Assembly (NCBI GenBank): GCA_038503065.1
Contig: JBCAMK010000012.1
Coordinates: 1,550,001-1,614,000, forward strand
Direction of reading: 5' to 3'
From: Paragyromitra xinjiangensis
Taxonomy: Eukaryota; Ascomycota; Pezizomycetes; Pezizales; Discinaceae
Length of the DNA: 64,000 bases
Shown here: positions 35,823 to 48,418 of the stretch, one piece after another
Layout of the letters: each line of letters starts with the position of its first letter
Numbering within the stretch: the first letter of the stretch is position 1
Made by a program: the position numbers and the translations under genes
Notes under the pieces: model-generated
What the model saw: only the letters and a program-made list of their open reading frames with translations
Databases searched by the model: none
What the model was told of the DNA's origin: nothing

Positions 35823-36625
35823 CCATTGTCATCAGATAGGAAGGTCGTGGGACCCCACGTTGCCATGTTACCTTAATTACGTGACGGCGTATCTAACAAC
35901 ACATATACCCTAGGAAATGTAAGCAGGCTTAAAGTCCTGCCGTAAAGACTGGGATGTTATGTGATTGTTAGTGGCGCTGTCTATAATATGGCTCAATTGG
36001 AAGGATGATATGTGGTGTTTCTTTATCGGTACAGCAGAATGAGCTGACCTGGTATGGTAGGAGAGCTAGAGTTACAGTGCAATCGCCCTAAAAGCATATG
36101 AAATCGGGGCAATCCCATACATTTCACCCAATATAATCACCGTCGGGACCGGAATACATAGTCTCATAAGGCGAGTACCGATATATCCTAATAACCCGAA
36201 TCCTTATATGTACTGTATCCAAAAATTGGTCTAGCCACGGGTTTGGAAGTCTATAATTTTGTATAACCACATGTAGCTGATAGAAACGGGAAGATTCAAT
36301 GTGGCCAAACAGGCATGTAGTGGATCGAAGTATCACCAAGGATTTACGACCACCCAATAAGAGTAATAAAATATATACCGCATTTCAGATATGGGCCTAT
36401 ATTTACCCATCCGCATGTACAGTTAAGACCGCAAAATACACCACGAAATATAGATAGAAATAAAAACAAAACTGCTTCATAAGCCGTCACTCGCTATCCA
36501 ACCCCAAACTAAACAACCCGCAAAGCTCTAAAGTCTTTAAGAATCCCACAAGCTACCTATGCAGGATCTATAGTTTTGGCAAAGTACAGGCCAAAATTTC
36601 TCGCATCTATCATTTATCCAAACGA
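35823..36625. other. Gap without a recognisable gene
   Basis: About 0.8 kb between a MITE and the 3' end of the HATPase gene. No supported frame or element. Confidence 0.4.
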
Positions 36626-39600
36626 TCAAACATTAATATCCCATGGCTTTGCGCCAGGATTACTTCTTAGCTTCTTCATCACCTTGACGAAGTATTCCTG
36701 GACGAAAGTTTCACTATTTTCACATCATTATTAACTGTTAGCCCTAAACCCTCAAAGAAAACGGGAAATCCGGTGATTGGATACATACGTGTAGAAAGAG
36801 TGTTTCTCGTCATGAACCTGGACCAAATTGTGTGCCAACTCATGGCAGAGCACGACAAACCAATAAATCAAGGCTTGAGAAGGATCGCTGTTCGCGACAT
36901 CCGTAGCATGAAGTTGCAAATAAAACCTGTGCAAACACATTAGAAAGGCCTAAAAGCCCTACTGCGATGAAGGATATACCTCAAGTTGCAAAATAACGAT
37001 CCATTAGTATTGAACGCAATAGTATTCCCTAAGGTGCCCGTCAGAAAACCATTATTTAAGTGACAGAAATCTCTCGAATACGTACCAACTTCATCGTAAT
37101 AGATATGTAGCGTCGTGATGGCCAGACCAAAGATCCCTGACAGTTCCTGTAGGATGTTTGAGAACTCGCTCATCTGCTTCACGTATTTTTCGCCGATAGC
37201 AGCCTTATCTTCGATTTTTCGGTCAATGAAGACCTTGATCCCATTAGGTGTATCTGCAAAGTACAAGATATCCTGGCCCATACTAATTTTTTTACTAGTT
37301 AGTATCTTTGATAAATCTTGGATAGCTAAGTAGGGTTCATACTGGTTATCGCAGTAGCTTGGGGCTTCTTTAACGTCGAATGTTTGCGGGGGACTGAATA
37401 GGCTATCCGAATTATGGCCTCTACTGGCTTCAATAGCCCTTTGTAAATTCGCTTGGATTCGATGTGGCTCTGTCGCTTTTTCCACATCGGGCTTCCCGCC
37501 ACCTTGAACGGGACTTGCTTGGATAGGCAACGGAGTTTTTGTTCCTTGTTGTAGAATATTACTGATGTTTGGCGGGATATGCGGTTGTTCCGCTGATTCA
37601 TCCCTCTCAAAGCCCAAATGCCTGCTGATCCTGTCGAATATATTGTGCTTGGGCCCACCCGCTATCTGTTGCGGTATTGGTGGTGCCAAGTTTTTGCCTT
37701 TCGGGGACTCGTCGAAGGTGCCAGGCATGGAAGGTTTCGCTTCTTCGATCTTTTTCTGCTCTGTTGGCCTGACTATGGGTGCCTGTTGCAAAGACAACTG
37801 CGATTGCTGGTAGCGCTTCTCCTGTTCCTCCAAAGCTTTCTTCTCAGCCTCGACCTGTTTCAGCCGCTGTTCCTCTGCTAGTCGCGCCTCGGCAGCCTTT
37901 GCCCTCAAAATTCGGTCAACGTTATAGCCTCTTGATTTGAGGGTATTCAAATCTAAACCCCGAAAGCACTTTCGTTAGTGATGTGATTCCCTACCCTACC
38001 TCATCCGGGGAATAAGAGATCTTACCATTGCTAAGTAAACTATCCAACAACAAACTAGAATGTGGTCTCGGCTTTCTAAGGATCAGACGAACTAGTGCTT
38101 GGGAAATATCATAAAATTCGTAATTGGGCGTCAAGAATAGTATCCACCGTTTGGTATTAGAATCCATTGTCACAGCAGCGGTTTTTGTCTCCTGGTGAGT
38201 TAACTGCCTCGATCCTTCATTCTTCAAGGTCCTTCTTAGTCTGATCGAGTCCACGAGTTCGACCTTAAGATTGGTTTCAAGCCATCGAGCATCGTGAAGG
38301 ACTTCCTCAGTGTTGTTGTGTAAGAACAACCTTGATCTCTCGAGTACCAGTTTCCTCAGCTTTTCTGTTGTTTCCGGCATTGGCTTTACATGGCCGATGC
38401 CCCAATCCGTCGATACTTTACTTGAGAGGCGCTGGACCCCGAGCGACTATCACAATGCATGTTAACACCAGAAATTCTAATACACGAGGACTTGGTTATC
38501 TTACATGGTAAAAACCCTCTAAAACATCCTCCGGAGGTGCCGCCAAAACCTCACCTCGGAACATTAGGAACATCACATAATCATCAGAAATTAGTACTTC
38601 GTCCACTCTCGCGAGCACAAACTCTCTGATACCACCCGCATCATCTTCATCTATCAACGATGAATCACCCTGGCCGGCTTTCTCATTCGTATACGAACGC
38701 CACCTAAAAGACCCCAGGAAGGCGCTCCTCCTCATCTCTTTCGTGAGCACCTTATCCTTTCTCAAATGCGCCCAACTCTCTGCAATGCTCCGTAGCACAC
38801 TCAAATACTTGTCAGAACTATTGAATACGCCGTATAGCCGTTGTGGTTCGCGGACCATCATATAGGCGACCTCAGCGACCGTCGGTTCGTGTTTGCTCCC
38901 GCATTTCAGCAGGAAGGCATTCGCTTCCTGTCCAAAGTCCACAAAATCGAAGATATCGAAATACTGGCTCCCTGGACCACCCAGGAAGCAAGTTCTTGGG
39001 GTAATGTGTTTGGTTTTTATGTCAGACGATGGTATCCTCTCCCGGTCTTTCAGCGCGACGGGAATGATCCTAGCCTGGCCCAATCGCTCCACAAGGTGCG
39101 GCATGATATCGGCTAACCTAGTTGAAAAGTATCCGAATTGTTCTCTTGCAGCTCGGGCTGTTGTCGGTGGCGAGTTGATAAGCTTTTCAACGCAATCCTT
39201 CATATCAGGGTCCGGTTTCACGCCAAACTTCGATCCGTGCTGCTGCAGATCTTGTCTCAAAACTTCAAACCCTAGAATTGCGGCCTTCGGATTCGAAAAA
39301 CATTGTCGAGGAGTAACTAGTTTTGGTCCTTTCTCTCCCCGACCACCATCATCGAGTGGCAGAAACGGAATAGCGACCCCGTTAATGTTGAATGTCATAT
39401 AGGAATTTGTGTGATAGTTGATCACAAAATAAGACAAAGCAGCCTCCCGCAACGCTGCATCCTCCCTATTTCCCGCAATCTGCAAAACCTCCTGTATACC
39501 AGGATATTTCTTCAAACCTAACCCTGCCAAGAATTTCGCTTCGTTGCTTGTTTCTCGCCATGCACCAGGCCACTGTAGGATTGGCAGCTTTAGCTTCCGG

Positions 39601-42237
39601 AGGCTATCGTTGGGCTCGTACAATTCGGAGACTTTGTATAACCTTGTCTCACTAGCCGCCTCGGCCTTGCAAATTGCTGTGGTTTTCAGTCTCATAATGT
39701 CTTCCTTCGGTATATCTTCTCGCACACTAGTAAGGTACCGGATAAGGTCGACATGACTCCACTTAACAGTACCCCCGGCTTGTGAACCACTCATCAACCT
39801 CTCAAAAACAAGCTTAAGGTCTACTGTTTTTCTCACTCCCAAAGCCACAAGGCATTTATCCTTGACACCATGCATGCTCTCTACCAGCGGCAAATCCGAG
39901 AATAGCTTGACGGTGTTAAAATAGGCTTCTCTAGGAACCCTCATACCTTGCTTAGTCGGGATGCAAGTCCTATCCTTCAAGAGAGCGACAACAGCATCCT
40001 TTTTTTCGGGGGTCAGCTGCTCCCAACCTTTCGAGAGGATCGCGAGGACATGTTGAGCGAACTTTGGTGAAAGTTGAATGTTTTGCTCAACAGGTAATGT
40101 CGGAGCCTGAGAGCAAATGTACTGTAGCCAGTAGAACAGCCCCAGCTCATCCCATCCGAGCGCATCCAATTGTTGTTTCGTCAAGCTCTTGGTAAAGTTA
40201 AAGGGGAGACAGTCGGGCGGTATTGGAATATCAGCGGCTAGCTTCTGAGCGTTGATATAAAACCTGACCGTTCCGAGAGAAATTGGGACCCCAAAGCTCT
40301 CTCCTCCAGGACCGGAAATTGATGTCGTAGCGATAGCTACATCTAACAAACTCTTGACCCCACCATGGTCCAACTCATCCTTCAGACACTTCCCCGCAAC
40401 CCATTTTAGGAATAATCCCAGCTGCTCCTCATTTAAAGCTTTGTCCCCAAGCTCTCTCCGGATATCACTAATCGTAATCTCTGTCAACAGCCCCATTTCT
40501 TTCAACTGTGTTACAAAGACCGGAGCCTCTTTTTCAAGTTTCTCTGGCAGCAATGGCATCCCCTCCAGAAAGTTCACATCGCTTGCTACCCGAACCCTAT
40601 CACTTGATAACACTCCTCGTGTCGATAGGAGCTCGATAGACGCCTTTTTCGAGCAGTTCCAAAACTCTGACTCAATATATCTCCCCACAGCCGGAGATGG
40701 CGTCGATTGCGCAAACGTAAATTGCCGCATGATATGTATGGCATGGTCAAAAAGATTCAACAAATGTTCCGGTTTCAGTCCAGCAGCTCTTTGGCCGAGT
40801 ACAGACATTTCATCCGTGTACATTATCCTTGCTAAGATACCGGATATCCGTAACATTTCGATGTTCCATTCTTTTACTACCCTGGCGTTGAGGTCGATAT
40901 TTTCGCGTTCAACCGTAGGAATTACTGAAGGCGCCGAAATGTGTGCACTGATGCTGGTAGTCTGATGGGTGGGAAATCCAATAAAGATTTTTCCGGTCTT
41001 ACTCGGCAAGACATTTGAGAATATCTCAGCCTTATGCTCTGAAGCGTCCAGCTCGTCCTTAGACATCGAAAGTATGGCAATCTTTGTTGTTTTGGGAGGA
41101 GGCTTCTTGGTGGCTCTTTCGAGTTCTTTGGCAAAGACCGAACTAATCGAGGTCGTCACTGCTGCCGTAGCTATCCGTAGAAATATAGTCGCTGTTGAAT
41201 ATTCGGATAGATTAGAGGGATCGGTGTCCTTTGCGGTGTTGCTAACCAACGGAGCTGCACTAAACCGGGAAAAAATTGACCTTATGCCACCAGCGATATC
41301 AACTACAGGTGGTCGGTGGTGCGTTATGTTCATATATTTAGCATCAATCTGCAGCCTCTCGGTTTCCACGCCCGCAATTCTCATGAGCTTGTTGGTGGTG
41401 ATTGGGTTTATTGAACTTGGAATCACTAGAGGCTCGGATGGTGACGTCTTCTTCCTTAACTGCAACAGACAGCGATCATCGACGTACAGGGATATAGAGT
41501 CGAGCTTGACAAACGTAAGAGACGTGGCAAAGAACTTGCAAAGTTCCTTTAGATCCGGAAGTTCTGTAGGCTCTCGGTACTCCAACAGAAAAGTTGTGTA
41601 TGGATCACTGGTCTTGAGCTTGTGTCTTCGTGTGACAAGGGTGTTCTCTTTCCAATAAAATATCATAGTTTCGTTTCCGGAAGACACAAAAGGTTCTTCG
41701 CAATCAGCAAATACACTGTAGAACCCCACTCCAAAAGCTCCAATCTTCGTCTCATCAGGGTTCCCTTCCGCTATCCTCTTCAATCGCTGCCAGTCCTCCT
41801 CTCTAAATGAGTGGCCGTTATTCTTTACCAACATTCGGCGCATTTTCAGCTTAACGAGGTCTTGAACGTCGGTTTCTTGGTGATTTGGTTGTGAGGACTT
41901 ATTGACGCTATCGTAACGGACTTCTACAGAGGTAGCGTTTGCGTCGGCTGCATTCTGGAGGAGCTCTCGGAGACTATTAGGAAGTACTATTAGCTACATG
42001 TATGCTACAACACGCCATGGTATATAGAGAATAGATTCAAGTGATATGTATACGTTGTATTCTCGCTTGAATATCTCGCCAAAACTTTATCAATCTAAAG
42101 GCTCAAATCAGCTCTCAAACACATCAGAATTATCGCGGGGAAAATATGCCCACCAAAGCTCTTGTGTTTACAGTTACAGCTTCCTCTTCTTGCGTAGACC
42201 CAAGGGTCTGAGCCCGGAGGGCGCTGTAGTCAGTCAT
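36626..42237 (-). CDS. HSP90/sacsin-like HATPase protein (DUF3684-type, fungal)
   Basis: Exons from 5' to 3': 42237-42154, 42094-42054, 41973-38505, 38446-38026, 37952-36980, 36926-36789 and 36713-36626, giving about 1,737 aa. Assembly restores the N-terminal signature NTRALIDKVLARYSSENTTLRELLQNAADAN (two joined fragments: NTRALIDKVLARYSS and LRELLQNAADAN), the Bergerat ATP-binding fold of GHKL ATPases. Next come NNGHSFREEDW and GAFGVGFYSVFADCE (glycine-rich lid). A long middle region has no other named domain; it carries VTVNTRALI, ERENIDLNARVVKEWN and VPREAYFN. Near residue about 1,460 there is a coiled-coil-like stretch rich in Lys, Glu and Gln (KQVEAEKKALEEQEKRYQ), then a globular end with the metal-site-like motif VVLCHELAHN (HELAH). 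Family knowledge: such proteins are conserved in fungi and uncharacterised, with a chaperone-like ATPase presumed. Confidence 0.88.
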
Positions 42238-42961
42238 ACTGTGGAAATATTTAGGAACTGCAGTTCAGGATAGCTAGGACCGTAGCTCTGTTGGTTATTG
42301 GATAGATAGATCGAGGTAGAGCCTTGGTAACGGAGGGGCGATGGAAAGTCGTCACAGATGTGGGGGAGAAGAGCTCAGTGAGGAGATGATGAAGGTAAGT
42401 AGAGTGATGTAGCGAGAGAAGAGAAGTTATGTATGATCGATACGTGTTTGTTGTGTTTAGAAATAGAGCCGCTAGAACATTTGTGCTTCGCTCAGCTTCT
42501 ACCCCAAAACACAGCCCCCACCTCGGTGCCGGGTAACCTCCAGGACTAGTGCCAAGACTCTAAGCTGCATCATACGTTCCCACTCGATTCTCGAATCATA
42601 GACCATGACTAGCAGCACCCATGTACCAGCTTTTTAAGCCGCTATCCATAGGCAACGGAATTGTCGCCAAAAGGGTATACAACTTTATCTAGCACCATTA
42701 GAGCTTCGTATTCTTTTACAGGCCATCGTAGTGAATAGTTCGCTTTTAGTACATGTAGTAAAATGTGCAAGGTGGAACGTTCCAAGAAATACCGAAGTGG
42801 TGGATAATATACGTAGTGGGCAAAGCTCCCTATTTAGCTCACACAAAGAATACCCAGGCATTTGTAGTGGTATGGTGTATTACGAGGAGAGTTCTGATTT
42901 AAGAACAATTGCGGATGTTCGAAAGTGGTAGGGGGGAGTGCTTGGCAATGCATGCCCACGA
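42238..42961. other. Upstream region of the HATPase gene
   Basis: About 0.7 kb, probably the promoter of the minus-strand HATPase gene followed by anonymous sequence. No supported gene. Confidence 0.4.
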
Positions 42962-43067
42962 TAGACGCCTTCACGGCCCTCTCACCTGGACAGCTGACGG
43001 AAATAGGAAAGTTTCTAGCATTGCAAATGGCTTCTTTGCTGGTCAAGCAGGTATCCTCTACTACATG

Positions 43068-43410
43068 TACAGTACGCTCGCCCTATAATAATATTTTTTA
43101 TAATAATATTCTTAGCAGAGCACCCCTTGAAGCTACCTCTTTAGCCCGTATTGGGTAAAGCCTTCTCTATAAACCTTCTTCATTGGGCTAGACTACCCTT
43201 CTTATTCTTCTCCATTCTTAGTTCCGATGGTATTCTTATCCCTTACGCTGGTACTCCGATGCTGCCAACATTAATCCGAGAAACTAAACCGTATTAGGAA
43301 GAGAAAAAGCTAGTCTCACGCGCAAGCCACACATCTCAGACCCTCCGAGACACTGTTTGGAAGAAAGTTGGCAGCATTACTAGTGCAAGGGATAGGGCGA
43401 TTGTACTGTA
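43068..43410. mobile_element. MITE, family E copy 1 (interrupted)
   Basis: Starts TACAGTACGCTCGCCCTATA and ends GGGCGATTGTACTGTA, the inverted form of the start. Its interior aligns with copy 2 (43409-43605) through TATAAACCTTCTTCATT. It is longer than copy 2 because a further element (43237-43394) is inserted in it. TA-CAGT termini indicate a Tc1/mariner-type origin. Confidence 0.72.
43237..43394. mobile_element. Nested inverted-repeat element inside family E copy 1
   Basis: The left arm TATCCCTTACGCTGGTA...GATGCTGCCAAC and the right arm GTTGGCAGCATTACTAG...AAGGGATA are imperfect reverse complements over about 28 bp. The element is about 158 bp, has TA at both ends and is absent from the sister copy at 43409-43605. 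Confidence 0.65.
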
Positions 43411-43605
43411 CAGTACACTCGCCCCATAAGAATGTTTTTTATAAGGGTATTCTTAGCGGAGCACCCCCAAAAACTATCTTCCTAGTCCGTATTTGGTAAA
43501 GTCTTCTCCATAAACCTTCTTCATTAGGTTAGACCACTCCCCTTGAAAGAATATTCTTCTGCATGCTCGGTCCCGACGGTATTCTTATAGAGCGATTGTA
43601 CTGTA
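43409..43605. mobile_element. MITE, family E copy 2
   Basis: 197 bp. Left TACAGTACACTCGCCCCATA and right, in reverse complement TACAGTACAATCGCTCTATA, pair over about 25 bp. It abuts copy 1 head to tail and shares the TA at 43409-43410 with it, forming the palindrome TGTACTGTACAGTACA at the junction. Confidence 0.75.
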
Positions 43606-43640
43606 GCACCAAATATCAACCATCGGGTGTTAGGGTGGAT

Positions 43641-44354
43641 GTTAGAGGATACTCCTTAACTTCGGCAACAATGGCACTAAGTTAGAGAGTAATAAGATTT
43701 ATGATTGATGATGAAGAAGAGATCTCAAGTCTTTGGATACATAACGGGTATTTATACCCGAGTAGGCTTGCTTAGTCATCTCATCCCGTGACAGTGGCGT
43801 CTACCTTGAAAAGAGCCGCAACATCTAAATTAGGAAGTATGTGATAGGTCGGCTATGCGAATCTCCGACAGAACGGGCGGGCCTTGGCGACGAGTTCCGG
43901 TCCGGGAAATGGTTTCGAGTCGGCCCAGGGTTTGCCGAATGGTTCCACCCCATTCGGCATACCCCCATTCGCGACTCTAGGGTAGCGCGTACGTGAATGG
44001 AAGAGAGTGGAACCACTCAAGGTTAGAACCTAGGCTGGAAACCACCGTGGACTGCGCACCCCCAAACCGCCTCTCGAACCCTTGTAGACGTCAGCTTGTA
44101 AATTTGCGATCTGATAAGATCGTTAATTAGCGACGCATCCAACGACCGCCCTTCTCTCCGTGATTCGATTTTTGCTGGCTATTCATTCATACTTTAGAAT
44201 ATTTATCGGTTTGTGTTCAAAAACCTGCGGCTTTCTCCCAGCAAGGTGACGTCCCAATTAACGCTAAGAAAAATCTGGCTTGACTCATGTACACATCGTC
44301 CCTCTACGTTTACGGGCCGTGAGATCCTCCATTGGACCTACAACACTAGAAAGG
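43641..44354. other. Upstream region of ANK gene 1, no gene seen
   Basis: About 0.7 kb between the MITE cluster and the candidate TATA box. The minus-strand frame 43825-44016 has no domain. Confidence 0.4.
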
Positions 44355-44362
44355 TATAAATA
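44355..44362 (+). promoter_or_regulatory. Candidate TATA box of ANK gene 1
   Basis: TATAAATA about 260 bp upstream of the ATG, followed by a pyrimidine-rich leader. It fits a long 5' UTR; position and sequence only. Confidence 0.35.
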
Positions 44363-44621
44363 TCCAGCAACGAAACGGTGGCGTTGCCCGGGGAAAGATT
44401 CCCAGAAGCGTTTCTGGTGGCAGCTTTGATCTTGATCTATCTTGCTCATCTATGTATGGTATGTAGGTATCTAGGTTCAACTACCTACATCTCTTTTGTT
44501 GTTGATATCGTTTCTCCTATTTCTCTCGGAGCATGCAGGGCTTAATATTTTAGACTAATTCTCCCAGTAATACACCTACACTACCCTAGCCCTCGTTCGT
44601 AGTCACGCGCTCGGCAGAAAC

Positions 44622-47415
44622 ATGGAACCTTCATCTCCACAATCAAGCTCAAGTTGGAACGCGCGATATAAAGCCCGCCAATACACAGCTGGTGAATGGG
44701 AGGCACAACGAGTTGCCTTTACGAAGCTTTATCTAGAAGAGGATCGTACACTTAGCGAGTCGAGAAAAATCCTCGCAGAAGAACATGGTTTTTACGCAAC
44801 GTAAGTTCAACCCCCGTCGACGACTCTGTGTCATTACGTCATTTCCTATACTTGATTAAATACCCGATGCCTAGAATGCATCTGACCTGTTCAGTGAAAG
44901 ACAACTTAAAGAGAAAATTAAGAGATGGGGCCTCCAGAAAAATACCAGCTGGAAAATGGTATCGGCAATGCTGAAGATTAAGGATAAAAGGAAACTTCAG
45001 GAAACTAAATCGACATGCTTCACGTTCAGGGGCCAACCGATAAGCGAGGAGAATCTAGAGCGGTCACGGAAAAGGATAAAGATGGATGATGCCCCTGCAG
45101 GCAAGTTCAGGTCCAACTCCCCAGTGAGTTTTATGTCCCGTCTAACTTTGTATTTTCCAGTTACTCCGCCAGAGGTGTGCTATTGGACCCCCAAAGGAAA
45201 TGACGCTTTGGAGGAAAACACATCTTTCGAAACAGCACTGGATATTCAATCCCATTCCCTACTCTCCCCCATCGAAGTGGGGGGTGGCATAGATAACTTA
45301 TGGGGACCTTCCGCCTCTTTCTCCGATGACTTCTTCCCCAGTTCCTCCTTGATCGAGAGCTCGGATTATAGTTCATTCAATGACACGTCGACTTCGCGGC
45401 CCCTGGCTCCAAGCCCCGAGATATGGCATCTTAGCCATTCAGTAAACTTCGATACATATTACGAATCTTTGTCGATCAGTGCTCACACGACAAATTTGCA
45501 TTCGCGGGTGAGCACCCTTCCTTCTCTCAACTGTATATCACACCTCAACCAAGGTCCCACCGACGAAGAACTTAAGCAAAAGAAACAAGTGATAGCACTG
45601 CGGCTGGCTGTGTGTGCGGGGCGTGAGGAAGAAGTTCAAATTCTTCTAGAGGAGGGAGCAGACTTTTCGGTGCAAGACAAGTTCGGATCAACGTTACTGC
45701 ACCAAGCAGCATCTAGAGGGGATAAAGCAGTGGTACGAATGTTGCTCGAGAGGGGGGCAGATGTATCGGCTCTAAACGACGATGGAGACACAGCGATGCA
45801 TTATGCAGTGTCCAGAGGGCATCAGGAGGTGATTCGACAACTACTTGAAAAGGGTGCGAATGTCTTAACCAACATATATGGAGCCTCAATTCTACATTGG
45901 ATAGCATCTCAAGGGCATGAATCTATGGTCCAGCTGCTACTAGAGAAGGGGTCAGACATCACGGCAAAAAATAGCCAGGCGGATATACCATTGCATAACG
46001 CAGCTGCGGGGGGACATGAAAAAGTGGTTCGGATGTTACTGGAAAAAGGATCGGATGTCACGGCGCAGAATAATCACTTAGATACACCGCTGCATGAAGC
46101 AGCCGCAAGAGGGCATGAACGAGTGGTCCAGCTGCTGTTGGAGAAAAGATCGGACATCTTGGCAAAAAATAACTATGCAGATACGCCGCTGCATCTAGCG
46201 GCCGCAGGAGGATATGAGCAGGTAGTCCGGTTGTTATTGGAGAAAGGATCTAACATCTCGGCATCGAATGGTCACGCGGATACGCCTCTACATAGTGCGG
46301 CTGCAGGGGGGCACGAACAGGTGGTTTGGTTGCTGCTGGAGAAAGGATCGGATGTCTCAGCATCAAACGACCATTTAGATACACCACTCCATCTTGCGGC
46401 ATCTGAGGGACAGGAAGCGATGGTCCGACTACTACTAGAGAAAGGGGCAGACATCACGGCAAAAAACAGCCAGGGGGATATGGCGCTCCATAAGGCAGCT
46501 GCGGGAGCACATGAGCAAGTGGTTCAGTTGCTGTTGGAGAGGGGGTCGGAAATTATGGCACAAAACATTCACGGAGATACACCACTACATCTAGCGGCCG
46601 CAGGAGGATATGAGCAGGTGGTCCGGCTGTTATTAGAGAAAGGATCAGACATCTTGGTATCGAACGGCCATGCGGATACATCGTTACATCTAGCGGTCGC
46701 AGGAGGACATGGACAGGTGGTCCGGCTGCTATTGGATAAAGGATCAGACATCTCAGCGTTGAACGACTATGCAGGTACGCCTCTACATACTGCGGCGTCT
46801 CGGGGGAATGAGGAGGTAGTCCAATTGTTGCTGGCGATGAAAGGGGATATCTTTGCCCCAAACAAACGTCGCGGAACGCCATTGCACCTGGCAGCGGCTT
46901 TGGGTCACACAGTAGTAGTTAAGCTGCTACTAGATAGTGGAGCAGATATCTCCACCCCAGACGAAAATAGTAGAACACCGCTTCATGAAGCGGCATCCCA
47001 AGGGCATCTGGAAGTAATTGATTTGCTACTCCGGGAAGGAGCGAATATCTTCGCTCTTGATAAATACCGTGGAACACCGCTGCACTTGGCAGCGGTTTGC
47101 GGGCATGAAGCAGCGGCCGAACTACTGCTTGATGAAGGGGCGGTTGTCTCGGCTCCAGACGAAGATGGAGATACACCACTACACCTGGCGGTATTCAAAG
47201 GGCATGAAGCGGTAGTGCAGATGTTAATTAGGAAAGGGGCAAACACCTCAGCCACCAACAACAACGGACATATACCACCACAACTTGTGGCATCTAGGGA
47301 AGGTAGCCAAAGGATTCTCTCACTATTTGAAGAAAATCCCAGTGTAGGACAAGGACATTACAGCTACTGTCCCACGGAAAAACAAAAACCCATGCTTAAT
47401 CTGTTTTCAGCTTAG
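44622..47415 (+). CDS. Clr5-domain ankyrin-repeat protein 1
   Basis: Exons are 44622-44800, 44895-45100 and 45161-47415, giving about 879 aa. Intron 2 uses a GC donor (CAG then GCAAGT). Its length is a multiple of three, so retention would add 20 aa without a stop. It is supported because the paralogue at 59689 has a GT-AG intron at the same codon. Residues about 15-80 form a Clr5 domain (EWEAQRVAFTKLYL; EEHGFYAT joined to ERQLKEKIKRWGLQKNTSW). A Ser/Pro-rich linker follows, then from about residue 275 there are 17-18 ankyrin repeats of a strict 33 residues (TPLHLAAAGGYEQVVRLLLE). Repeats are clearly diverged from each other. Clr5 is a helical N-terminal domain common in fungal ankyrin/TPR proteins; the function is unknown. 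A protein-binding scaffold or receptor is inferred. Confidence 0.88.
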
Positions 47416-48108
47416 GGGCTGCTAGTATAGTTAGGGCGATAAGATGGTGCCTTAAGATAGCTTTATTTCTTTCTCGACTAATAGCTACAACGCTAGAACC
47501 CCTATCCTTTTGCGAAATGGAGGAATTACAACATCCACATGAGCTCTGAGTTTTCATGTTGGGGTGGGGGATTTGGAAGACGGCTACGCTGTGACCTCAA
47601 AGTAGCTTCACGGAGAATGACTGCGCGGGCAGACATTTTGGATTATTCTATAGGTGGTTCGGGGCTTCGTCTCCTATGTAAGTGGGCGTAAAGGTTATAA
47701 ACTCACTTAGTTTGAGTATGGCAGCTCATAATATGTTTCCTATTTTTCGTTACTATTATTTGTATTTATTTTAGTCATAAACTTAAAGGGTTTGTACAAC
47801 GAGCCGGAGAGGCGGTGATCACTTTATAGAAGGGCAAGCTCCCTTCTTTTTGTTGGACAGAGCTCGAGTAGCATAAGTGTATATATTATCTGTGGCTAGG
47901 TGTATCGGGGTTGGGTTTGGCGGGTTTTCAGGAATGCACGTGTTGCAACTTCTAGTATAATTATAACTTCATGAAATCATAAGAATCTTCAGTATACAGT
48001 GAGCAGCAGTTTTTAGGATCTCCGTAGCGGCTTTAGGTATGTGTTCTCTCCAACAATTTGACGCTATTTAAAATTTTGTTAGTTACATAGAAAGTGGCTA
48101 TGTCTTAG
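47416..48108. other. 3' flank of ANK gene 1, no gene
   Basis: T-rich sequence without a supported frame. Confidence 0.4.
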
Positions 48109-48418
48109 TACTGAGATTCCTGGGCTAGTCGCGCACCCGGGTCAACCACTCGCTCTCTTGGCTGAAATCTTATTGGCATACGGGGTTTTAATAGATACCT
48201 GGGTTCATGAGATCTATTGTCAATCTACTACCCTAATTGAAATACTAGTACATATTGTTAACCTAAAGTATGTTCACGGCTAATTATAATAAACAGGGAA
48301 TTATCATGAGACATCTAGTGAGGCAGCAGATCATTTTTTAAAATCCCTTCCCGAAATTTACGGTTACTAAGAAGTGAGTAGTTAGCTTAGGTGCGCGACT
48401 GGCCCGGGAATCTCAGTA
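48109..48418. mobile_element. MITE, family F
   Basis: Left TACTGAGATTCCTGGGCTAG and right, in reverse complement TACTGAGATTCCCGGGCCAG, pair over about 30 bp (through GTCGCGCACC). The element is 310 bp, with TA at both ends and no coding capacity. Confidence 0.75.

Larger units (their letters stand above)
42962..43640. mobile_element. Diverged family-A MITE, split by other insertions
   Basis: The left part 42962-43067 starts TAGACGCCTTCACGG and then aligns, base for base with scattered changes, to the reverse complement of the intact element at 8620-8798 (shared AATAGGAAAGTTTCT; GGCTTCTTTGCTG). The right part resumes at about 43606 with ACCAAATATCAACC, matching the ACCAAATATTAACC of the intact copy. 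Everything from 43068 to 43605 is therefore inserted inside it. The far right terminus is degraded. Confidence 0.72.
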
